Source: Clostridia bacterium (GTDB taxonomy: Bacteria; Bacillota; Clostridia; Christensenellales; Aristaeellaceae). From it: DNA of 52,352 nt. Positions 32,670 to 39,824 of the stretch are shown here, in pieces. The position numbers were made by a program, and so were the translations under genes. The notes beneath the pieces are model-generated. The model was not told where the DNA came from. It made no database searches and saw only the letters and a list, made by a program, of their open reading frames with translations. Within the stretch, counting starts at the first letter, position 1, and each line of letters opens with the position of its first letter. Where the stretch lies: NCBI GenBank assembly GCA_017552535.1, contig JAFZPV010000036.1:1-52352 (forward strand), read 5' to 3'.

Positions 32670-33617
32670 TCAGAAACCGATCCTGCGTATGGCTTCCACA
32701 AGGTTCCTGCCGTAGGTCTCGGCGCCCAGGCAGTTGGGGTGCAGGTTGTCTATAAAGTATTCGGGCAGGTGCGGCACCAGCGTAAAGCCGTCGATCACGG
32801 ATACGGTGGGGTATTTCCCGGCGATGGCCTTCACGCCTTCGCAGAACCTTACCAGCGTGGGAAGGCCTTCCGGAGAATCGCCCCGCCACAGGGGAGAAAT
32901 GCACAGCACGGGCGTATCGCCGTATACCGACATGAGCTTTTCGTAGAATGCCTCCACGGCCTCCTTAGTGGGGGAACCGTACTGGTTGGTGCCCAGCGCC
33001 ACCACGATCTTGTCCGGCCTGTAGCCTTCCATCCTCATCACCGAGCCGCTGTCGTACACGTAGCCGCCGATGCCCTGGTTGATCAGGTCCCAGTTCAGCA
33101 GCCGGTTGGCCACGCTCACGTAAGTCAGGCCGGAGCGCAGGGGGCCGAAGCCTTGGGTGATGGAGTCTCCGAGCCACAGCGCCCGGCAGGCTTTTTTGGG
33201 CCTTTCCAACGGAGAGTCCGTTTCAAAGCTGCGGATCAGCACCGTGGCGTCGGCGGGCAGATAGACGGTCACGTTCTTCCTGCCGGCGGGCAGCGCGCAT
33301 TCGAGGCGGCCTTCCGGCGCAAGGTCCTTCACGTACCATATCCGGCTGATCAGCCCGTCCACCGCCAGCTCGAAGGAATCCTGTGAACCGGTCCAGGCGA
33401 AACGGTAATCGAAGGCGATCTTTTCAGCCTCTGTGATGAACTCCAGGGTCTTGGCGGTGGACGCCATGCAGCGGTCGTACCAGAATTCGGAGGCGTTGCG
33501 GAAATACTCCATCTGCTCTGACGAATACTGGAACGCCTGCAGGTACCCGTCTTTGGTCTCCTGAAAGGAATAGGCGCCGAAATACACTTTTTTCAGCTCT
33601 TCGTTGCTTAAAAACAT
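32670..33617 (-). CDS. SGNH/GDSL-family hydrolase
   Basis: 315 residues. An N-terminal beta domain of about 140 residues is followed by an SGNH esterase: block I LWLGDSITQGFG (about 150), block II Gly in GIGGYVYDSG (about 185), block III ALGTNQYG (about 208) and block V DNLHPN (about 290) with the catalytic Asp-His. It probably removes acyl groups from a glycan; the Asp-x-x-His pair and the Ser in GDS are intact. No signal peptide. Start ATG 33617 follows GGAGG; 66 bases after the DUF4838 gene. Confidence 0.92.
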   Translation of the reverse strand: MFLSNEELKKVYFGAYSFQETKDGYLQAFQYSSEQMEYFRNASEFWYDRCMASTAKTLEFITEAEKIAFDYRFAWTGSQDSFELAVDGLISRIWYVKDLAPEGRLECALPAGRKNVTVYLPADATVLIRSFETDSPLERPKKACRALWLGDSITQGFGPLRSGLTYVSVANRLLNWDLINQGIGGYVYDSGSVMRMEGYRPDKIVVALGTNQYGSPTKEAVEAFYEKLMSVYGDTPVLCISPLWRGDSPEGLPTLVRFCEGVKAIAGKYPTVSVIDGFTLVPHLPEYFIDNLHPNCLGAETYGRNLVEAIRRIGF

Positions 33618-33683
33618 GCTGTTTCCTCCGTTATCGTGCTGCGGGACAAAGCCTTGATCCTTTGCAAGCAAAGCAAACGCGCG

Positions 33684-35450
33684 CTAATACAGTTCCGGTC
33701 CCTCGGCCACCCAGTGGTCGTAGAACTGCACGCCGCGCCACACGCGCTTTACGAGGGCGCGGTGGGTGGTCTCGATGTTCACCCATTCGTCCAGCCGGCC
33801 CAGTCCGTAGGCCCGCCAGTCGGTAAAGAAGGAGCTGACCTCCTGGGGGTCCATTTCTTCTCCGCGCATGTTCTTGTTTTTGAGGCGCACCCAGCGCACG
33901 CACATGCGGGCCTTCTTCACGCGGAACAGGCGGATCACGTCGCCCTGCACGGCTTCTTCCGCCCTGCCCATGATTTCGTCCAGCTGCGCCAGCATCTTTT
34001 CGTCATACAGGGGCGTTTCCGTCTGGTCGTTGAAGCCCACGTGGATATCGTCCTTTTCCGCCCGATCGCACAGCGCGCCGATATACTCGCGCACATATTC
34101 GCCCGCCGCGCCGTAGTAGAAGTCGCTGAACTCGCGGATGTGCTTTTCGGCATCGCACCAGGGGTCCCACAAAAGCTTGCCGATCAGGTAGGCGCGCATT
34201 TCGTTGAAGTCCGCGCCGCCCCGCACGGAGCCGTTGGCTTGCTCGAACACGCCCTTCACGTGATTGTTTGCAAACGAGCGCATGTTGGGCGCCAGCGTGC
34301 GCCAGTTGGGGAAGGGCGCCGCGTAGTGGGCAAAGCAGGTGGTATAATCCCAGATATACAGCCGGTCGTGGTACTCGCCCCACTGCTTAAGGTCGTGTAT
34401 GAAGGATGACTTCGTGCCGTCCGGAAGCGTCACGCCCCTGTCGTCGTCGCAGGTCTCAAAGGGGTGGGAAAAGCAGCACTCTATGGAGCACAGCCGCACG
34501 CATACGTTGTGCCTGGGCCGCGTGATCTTCGGCACGGGCCGTGTATGGTTGTAGGCCAGGGTATCGAAGATCACGTCCGGGAATTCCGGCTCCAGCGCTT
34601 CGGCGATGGCGTTTACAAAGCGCAGCAGCGTGCCCGCGGGGCTGCCTTCCTCCCGGTCGGCGGCCAGGCAGTTTTCGCACTGGCAGCCGGGAGTCACGTC
34701 GTTTTGCGAGATCGAAATGATGCGCGTGCCCGGATGCTCCTTAAGGGCCCTGCGGGCGCTCTCTGTTGCGATGGAAAGCACTTCGGGATTGGTGAGGCAC
34801 AGCTGCGTCCTTCCCCGGTCGAGGGTGCGCCGCTTGCCGTCGTACATGGCAAAGTATTCGGGATGCTCCTGCCCGTACACCGTGGTGGGCACGAGGTTTT
34901 CAAAGGTATGCACGAACCAGGTATAGGCGTTGTGTCCGCCGAAGCGCTCCGGGATATTTGCGCTGTTGCCGTTCAGGCGCGTCTTCACCGCGAAGCGCGG
35001 GCAGGTTCTGAAATAATGGTAGTTGTGGTCGCGGTACTCGAAAACGGGGACCCTTCGCACGTCTGCGGGCTCAGCGGCCAGGCAGGAGATCACGGGCACC
35101 TTTTCACATTCGGGGGTAAAGAAGCGGCAGCCCAGCGCTTCCAGAAACTCGTACACGCCGTATATCACGCCGCGCTTTCCGCCGTCTATGGCGACGTATT
35201 CGTCCGTCACTTTCAGGCGAAAGCCGTCCTCGCCCAGGCCGTCGTCCGAGCCGAGCAGCTCCCGCGCGGCGGCGCCCACGCAGATGTTCTTCCCTTCCGC
35301 GGCTTGCTGGACCGCATCGAAGGCCGCGCCGCTGATCATCGTAAGGTAATTCCTCAGTTCCGTGGCCGCGTAGGCCTCCTGTTCCGAAGCGCCCTTCGCG
35401 GTCACGATGAGCGCCAGGGCTTTTCCGTCTTTCGCCAGTTGAAATGACAT
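33684..35450 (-). CDS. DUF4838 (GH67-like N-terminal) glycoside hydrolase-like protein
   Basis: 588 residues. N-terminal alpha-glucuronidase-like domain (about 1-110: EAYAATELRNYLTMISG, GVIYGVYEFLEALGCRFF) followed by the DUF4838 barrel (about 135-400), with RRALKEHPGTRIISISQNDV, CQCENC and TLAYNHTRP, and a C-terminal helical domain. DUF4838 proteins are found in polysaccharide-use loci of gut bacteria; no enzyme activity is settled. The Cys-x-Cys-x-x-Cys and Cys-Ser-x-Glu-Cys-Cys elements may bind a metal. First gene of the leftward cluster, directly behind a divergent promoter. Start ATG follows AGGAGG. Confidence 0.88.
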   Translation of the reverse strand: MSFQLAKDGKALALIVTAKGASEQEAYAATELRNYLTMISGAAFDAVQQAAEGKNICVGAAARELLGSDDGLGEDGFRLKVTDEYVAIDGGKRGVIYGVYEFLEALGCRFFTPECEKVPVISCLAAEPADVRRVPVFEYRDHNYHYFRTCPRFAVKTRLNGNSANIPERFGGHNAYTWFVHTFENLVPTTVYGQEHPEYFAMYDGKRRTLDRGRTQLCLTNPEVLSIATESARRALKEHPGTRIISISQNDVTPGCQCENCLAADREEGSPAGTLLRFVNAIAEALEPEFPDVIFDTLAYNHTRPVPKITRPRHNVCVRLCSIECCFSHPFETCDDDRGVTLPDGTKSSFIHDLKQWGEYHDRLYIWDYTTCFAHYAAPFPNWRTLAPNMRSFANNHVKGVFEQANGSVRGGADFNEMRAYLIGKLLWDPWCDAEKHIREFSDFYYGAAGEYVREYIGALCDRAEKDDIHVGFNDQTETPLYDEKMLAQLDEIMGRAEEAVQGDVIRLFRVKKARMCVRWVRLKNKNMRGEEMDPQEVSSFFTDWRAYGLGRLDEWVNIETTHRALVKRVWRGVQFYDHWVAEGPELY

Positions 35451-35523
35451 GCCTGCGTACCTCCTGTGCCGGTCGGTGTGAATGGGGGATTTGCTGCCAA
35501 ATAGTTTATGTTCCGCTTTACAA

Positions 35524-35552
35524 AGCATAAACCCAAGCGCCCGCAATGTCAA
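35524..35552 (-). promoter_or_regulatory. Promoter of the DUF4838-led glycan cluster
   Basis: -35 TTGACA (35552-35547), 17-base spacer, -10 TATGCT (35529-35524). Divergent from the promoter at 35624-35652. Confidence 0.75.
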
Positions 35553-35623
35553 GCAAAACCGGCCTGCCAGAGGGAAAAACCTGCGCGTGCACGAGATTTC
35601 GCCTGCTGCCTTCAGCCGGGAGC

Positions 35624-35652
35624 TTGACAGTGCGCGCCGCAAGGCGTATCAT
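35624..35652 (+). promoter_or_regulatory. Promoter of the LOR/SDH-like operon
   Basis: -35 TTGACA (35624-35629), 17-base spacer, -10 TATCAT (35647-35652). Confidence 0.75.
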
Positions 35653-35739
35653 GGTTTCACAGCGGGAAAGGCTGCGCCCTCTGCGTGGCCTGAGTTTTCC
35701 GGTTTTCCCGAATGAATACCGTTACAGGAGCTGTTGCGA

Positions 35740-36831
35740 ATGGCTTGGTCGCTCAGAAAATACACTGCGCCGGATCTTTCTTCAGACCGGTTTGTTCAGG
35801 CCCCGGACGCGGTCCTGTGCCCGGCGCCCGCGGACGGAACGGCCCCGGCAAACTTTCACGCCACCAGCATATTTCCGGAATACTTCAAGATCGGCGGCGT
35901 CTGGCGCCTGGCCGGGGAGAGCCGCATGGACTGCGCGGCCGTATGGCAGGACCAAACGATCATCGTAAAGGAATTCCGCCTGCTGAAAAAGGGCGACCTG
36001 GTGGTGACGGGCCGCACGGAGAACTGCGAAGAGGGCATCTTCGTGCATACGGACGGCTTTGCGGAGAAATCGGATTCCTCGCGCGACGCGTTCTCCTTCC
36101 GGCAGAACCGCTCGCGGGAGACGGCGTTTTCCCGGGATTATGACGAACTGTACAGCGTGCTCAGGCACGACCGGGACAAAGGCAAAATCGTGTGGGTGAT
36201 GGGCCCTGCCTTCGCCTTTGATTACGACGCCCGCAGCGCCTTTTCAAAGCTCATTTCCGCCGGATACGTTCACGCGGTGCTGGCGGGCAACGCCCTGGCC
36301 ACCCACGACCTGGAGGCCGCCTATCTGAAAACGGCGCTGGGGCAGGACATCTACACGCAGCGCAGCCAGCCCGGCGGCCACTACAACCATCTGACCACCA
36401 TCAACGAGGTGAAGCTGGCCGGCGGGATCAGGCCGTTTCTGGAAAGAGAAAAGATCGAAGACGGCATCATGTACAATCTGGAGCGTCACGGCGTGCCCTA
36501 TGTGCTGGCGGGGTCCATCCGGGACGACGGACCCCTGCCGCCCGTGATCGGGGACGTGTACAGGGCCCAGGACCGCATGCGGGACCAGCTGCGCGGCGCC
36601 ACCCTTGTGCTGTGCATGGCCACCATGCTGCACTCCATCGCCGTGGGCAACATGACGCCCAGCTACCGGGTGATGCCGGACGGCACGGTGCGTCAGGTGT
36701 ACTTCTACTGCGTGGACATCTCGGAGTTTGCCGTCAACAAGCTCACGGACCGGGGCAGCCTGTCCAGCCGGGGCATCATCACCAACGTGCAGGACTTTAT
36801 CGTCACCCTCAGCAAAGGGCTGGGACTGTGA
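35740..36831 (+). CDS. LOR/SDH-domain protein (archaeal-type ornithine cyclodeaminase-like)
   Basis: 363 residues matching the conserved LOR/SDH region family (TIGR00300-type), known from archaeal ornithine cyclodeaminase and the C-terminal half of cyanobacterial AgrE/ArgZ, which convert ornithine to proline with NAD. Seen: WRLAGESRMDCAAV (about 52), VWVMGPAFAFDYDA (about 150), AGYVHAVLAGNALATHDLEA (about 168), GGHYNHLTTINEVKLAGGI (about 208). The usual TTNHPT segment near the N-terminus is replaced by HATSIFPEY, so the substrate may differ. SD AGGAG. First of three co-directional genes with spacings of 27 and 25 bases; argGH lies 27 kb away. Confidence 0.82.
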   Translation: MAWSLRKYTAPDLSSDRFVQAPDAVLCPAPADGTAPANFHATSIFPEYFKIGGVWRLAGESRMDCAAVWQDQTIIVKEFRLLKKGDLVVTGRTENCEEGIFVHTDGFAEKSDSSRDAFSFRQNRSRETAFSRDYDELYSVLRHDRDKGKIVWVMGPAFAFDYDARSAFSKLISAGYVHAVLAGNALATHDLEAAYLKTALGQDIYTQRSQPGGHYNHLTTINEVKLAGGIRPFLEREKIEDGIMYNLERHGVPYVLAGSIRDDGPLPPVIGDVYRAQDRMRDQLRGATLVLCMATMLHSIAVGNMTPSYRVMPDGTVRQVYFYCVDISEFAVNKLTDRGSLSSRGIITNVQDFIVTLSKGLGL

Positions 36832-36858
36832 CTTAAAAAACGACGTCAGGAGAAAGCT

Positions 36859-37986
36859 ATGAAGGATATCAACATCGCCGTGATCGGCTGGGGCTTTATG
36901 GGCCGCATGCACACCTATTCTCTGAGGGCCATACCGCTCATGTACCGGGATCTGGACTTCAGGCCCGTCCTCAAGTGCCTGTGCTCTGGACATTTGGACA
37001 ACGCAAAGGCGGGCATGGAGGCCGCAGGCTTTGAAAGCTGCACAGACGACTGGAAGACGCTGCTTTCGCGGGACGACATCGACGCGGTGAGCGTGTGTAC
37101 GCCAAACTCCCTGCACGAGGAGATGGTGCTGGCGCTTCTGAAGGCCGGCAAGCACCTGTACATCGACAAGCCCCTCACCACCTCGCTTGAAAGCGCCAGG
37201 CGCATACAGGCGGCGGCGGAGCAAAGCGGCAGCACCGTCCAGATGGTGATGAACAACCGCTTTCTGCCCGCCACCCTGAGGGCAAAGCAGCTTGCAGACG
37301 AAGGCGCGATCGGCAGGATCATGTGCTTTGGCGCCCGTTACCTGCACTCGGGCAGCGTGGACCCGAACAAGCCCATGGGCTGGAAGCAGGGCGCCGAGGG
37401 CGGCGTGATCCTGGACCTGGCCAGCCACGCCCTGGACCTGCTGGGTGAGCTGGTGGGCTTTCCGGACGAGGTCATGTGCGCTTCCAACACCGTGTATGCA
37501 TCCCGCCCCACAAAGGACGGGGGAAAATGCGAAGACCTGGGGGAGGATCACGCGCTCATCACCATGCGCCTGCCTTCCGGCGCGCTGGGCTTCTGCGAAG
37601 CCGGAAAGATCTCCACCGGAGCCAACGATGAACTGTCTTTCGAGATATACGGGGACAAAGGCGCCCTGCGCTTTGACCTGATGGAGCCGGGCTGGCTGTG
37701 GTATTACGACAACACCCTGCCGGAAGCGCCCTACGGCGGAAAGCGCGGCTTTACCCGCATCGAATGCATGGCCCGCTATCCCGTGCCCGCCGGAAGCTTC
37801 CTGCCGCCCAAAAACGCCGTGGGCTGGGACAGGGGGCACATCCACTGCTATTATTCCTTCCTGGACTGCCTGGCCCACGGCAAAAAGCCTGCCTGCGGCA
37901 TAGACGAAGCCGTAAAGCTCCAGGCAGTGATGGAGGCCGCCGCAAGGTCGTCAAAGAGCCGCATGTGGGAGAAATGCGGCGCCTGA
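36859..37986 (+). CDS. Gfo/Idh/MocA-family oxidoreductase
   Basis: 375 residues. N-terminal NAD(P) Rossmann motif IAVIGWGFMGRMHTYSL (about 5), LYIDKPLTTSLESAR (about 95, the Lys-Pro catalytic element), then GGVILDLASHALDLLGELV (about 175, catalytic Asp-x-x-x-His) and a C-terminal beta-sheet domain. Acts on a sugar, inositol or related polyol. SD AGGAGAA. It lies between the LOR/SDH-like and transglutaminase-fold genes, and faces away from the glycan cluster with which it may share a purpose. Confidence 0.95.
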   Translation: MKDINIAVIGWGFMGRMHTYSLRAIPLMYRDLDFRPVLKCLCSGHLDNAKAGMEAAGFESCTDDWKTLLSRDDIDAVSVCTPNSLHEEMVLALLKAGKHLYIDKPLTTSLESARRIQAAAEQSGSTVQMVMNNRFLPATLRAKQLADEGAIGRIMCFGARYLHSGSVDPNKPMGWKQGAEGGVILDLASHALDLLGELVGFPDEVMCASNTVYASRPTKDGGKCEDLGEDHALITMRLPSGALGFCEAGKISTGANDELSFEIYGDKGALRFDLMEPGWLWYYDNTLPEAPYGGKRGFTRIECMARYPVPAGSFLPPKNAVGWDRGHIHCYYSFLDCLAHGKKPACGIDEAVKLQAVMEAAARSSKSRMWEKCGA

Positions 37987-38011
37987 CATCTTAAAGCCAA
38001 AGGAGACTTTT

Positions 38012-39085
38012 ATGAAAAAGCTCACCGCTTTTCTGACCGCCCTTATCCTTTTCTTGCAGATGGCAGGGTCCGCAGGGGCTTTGGCTGAAAGCGGAAGGAT
38101 CAGGAACTTTGAGGAGTTTGAGAGCCAGGCAAAGTCATACACAGACGTTTGCGCGGAGTCTTTTCGGCTCGATGTTTCCTATCCTTTTGCGATGCAGATC
38201 CCAAAAGAACAGGAGCGCTTGCGGGACACGGTCAGGCAGAACGGCATCATTCGGTGCTCTTTTGAGCTGTGTGAGACCGGGCCTTTGATCAGACTTACAC
38301 TGAGGGCCGAGTATTATCCCGGCAAAAGGTGCGCATATGCTTTTGCGTCGGGTGATACGAACATGCTGAACGGTGAAGAAAAGGAGCTGCTGGGCAGGGC
38401 GCTGGAGATCGTTTCGCCCATGAACGGCAGCGACGAAGAGATCGTAAAACAGATACACGACTATATCTGCAAAAACGTATCGCCCTGTGACGGTGCCTCC
38501 GAAACCCGTACGGATGGGTGCAACACCGCTGCCGGCGCTTTGCTGAGCGGCATGGCTCAGCCCGACGGCTACGCAGACGCGTTTTGCCTGCTGTGCAGCC
38601 TGAAGGGCATCGAGGCGATGTATGTGCCGGGCAAGATTAAAGCAAACGGGAATGGAAGCGCCGAGGGCACGGAAGAATTCGGAGAATACTTCTGGAACGC
38701 GGTGAAGCTGGACGGCCAGTGGTACATGCTGGACGTGGCTGGTGCGGACGGCGAAAGAGCAGTGAATTATCTGTTCTATCTCCTGGGCACGGACATGATG
38801 TCTGCGGACTTCTCCTGGTCAGCCGTATTCCCGGAAAAAATGAGCCGGGAAGCGTACGCAAGAACGGAAAACCCGTTCATCCCGGTAAACAGCTGGGACG
38901 AAGCGGGAGAAAAGATCATGGAAGCCTTGCGCCAGGGCAGCGGCAGGCTTTGCCTGACAGGGCTGGATTTTCAAGCCGGCCGTGAGAAACTCACAAGTAT
39001 CGTCAGAAAACTTGTACGCATGTCCGACTTGGATATCGGATACTTCATGGCGAACGACCGGTGTGAGATCGTATTCAAGCCTTAG
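38012..39085 (+). CDS. Secreted transglutaminase-fold protein without catalytic Cys and His
   Basis: 357 residues. A signal peptide (KKLTAFLTALILFLQMAGS, cleavage after about ALAE) is followed by an uncharacterised region and a transglutaminase-like domain (about 140-250): IHDYICKNV, GYADAFCLLCSLKGIEAMYV (about 188) and FWNAVKLDGQWYMLDVA (about 230). In active members the segment reads CxGYA and HxWN; here the Cys position is Pro (PDGYADAF) and the His is Tyr (YFWN), so it is probably a binding rather than catalytic protein. SD AAAGGAG. Last of the three-gene operon, closed by a terminator. Confidence 0.85.
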   Translation: MKKLTAFLTALILFLQMAGSAGALAESGRIRNFEEFESQAKSYTDVCAESFRLDVSYPFAMQIPKEQERLRDTVRQNGIIRCSFELCETGPLIRLTLRAEYYPGKRCAYAFASGDTNMLNGEEKELLGRALEIVSPMNGSDEEIVKQIHDYICKNVSPCDGASETRTDGCNTAAGALLSGMAQPDGYADAFCLLCSLKGIEAMYVPGKIKANGNGSAEGTEEFGEYFWNAVKLDGQWYMLDVAGADGERAVNYLFYLLGTDMMSADFSWSAVFPEKMSREAYARTENPFIPVNSWDEAGEKIMEALRQGSGRLCLTGLDFQAGREKLTSIVRKLVRMSDLDIGYFMANDRCEIVFKP

Positions 39086-39099
39086 AGAAAACACATACG

Positions 39100-39125
39100 A
39101 AAACGGGCCGGAGCGGCCCGTTTTT
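39100..39125 (+). terminator. Terminator after the transglutaminase-fold gene
   Basis: Arms AAAACGGGCCG and CGGCCCG-TTTT around GAG, followed by T5. It may also serve the converging ycxB-like gene. Confidence 0.9.
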
Positions 39126-39133
39126 GTATGGTC

Positions 39134-39670
39134 TTACATGATGCAGAAGCTTTTCGGCTTGAGTCCCGGCTTCTTCTCCGCCAGGAACGCGATCAGCCCT
39201 TCTGGGCCGCCCTGCGTAAAGCCCGATTTGCTTACGCAGACGGCGACGGCGGCCTTTTTGTTCAGCAGATACAGCGCGTCTTTAGTCTCCAGCAGGCGGA
39301 AGATGTCTGCGTAGGAGATGTGCACGACGCTGCCGGTGTTTTCGTCGCGGTATACGATATCGCTGTCGGTGAACTGGGCCGTTTTCTTCGGGTCGGCCTT
39401 GCACAGCGACCGGTAGGATTCAAACGTTTTGCGCACGTGCTGCCGCCGGCTGAAAACAAAGTATTTGAGCAGTATCGCGGCGATGAGCGCAACGTATAAC
39501 CAGAAGAATCCCCACAACTGCCGTTTTGCGCTGTCGGCAGCCATCCAGACCGAAAAAATCGCAAGCAGCGCATAAAACGCAAGATACCGGAGCTTATGCA
39601 CCCTGTTTTCGAAGGACAGCGCCAGCTTTTCGTCCATGACCGTCGTGACGGAAAAACGTACCTCTTCCAT
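39134..39670 (-). CDS. YcxB-like membrane protein
   Basis: 178 residues. Two membrane helices (about 29-45 and 51-70) are followed by a YcxB-like C-terminal domain (PF14317-type) with IVYRDENTGSVVHISYADI (about 105), FRLLETKDALYLLNKKAAV and a final GLIAFLAEKKPG. Function of YcxB proteins is unknown. ATG 39670 was chosen; a longer frame upstream crosses its own promoter. Upstream Shine-Dalgarno is weak (GGCGGGG). Monocistronic between two terminators/promoters. Confidence 0.85.
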   Translation of the reverse strand: MEEVRFSVTTVMDEKLALSFENRVHKLRYLAFYALLAIFSVWMAADSAKRQLWGFFWLYVALIAAILLKYFVFSRRQHVRKTFESYRSLCKADPKKTAQFTDSDIVYRDENTGSVVHISYADIFRLLETKDALYLLNKKAAVAVCVSKSGFTQGGPEGLIAFLAEKKPGLKPKSFCIM

Positions 39671-39701
39671 ACCGCGCACCCCGCCTGAAATTCTTTTTTG
39701 T

Positions 39702-39730
39702 ATTATATATGACATATATCTGAAATGCAA
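39702..39730 (-). promoter_or_regulatory. Promoter of the ycxB-like gene
   Basis: -35 TTGCAT (39730-39725), 17-base spacer, -10 TATAAT (39707-39702). A 14-mer shared with 2352-2365 overlaps its -35. Confidence 0.75.
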
Positions 39731-39741
39731 GCGTATCTTTT

Positions 39742-39770
39742 TTGTGATATAAACAAACTGAGATTATATA
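39742..39770 (+). promoter_or_regulatory. Promoter of the gyrB-gyrA-like operon
   Basis: -35 TTGTGA (39742-39747), 17-base spacer, -10 TATATA (39765-39770), divergent from the ycxB promoter. Confidence 0.6.
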
Positions 39771-39824
39771 GGATATCATACTATCACAGTCCGCACGGGC
39801 GGATACATCACGCGGAGGAAATGC

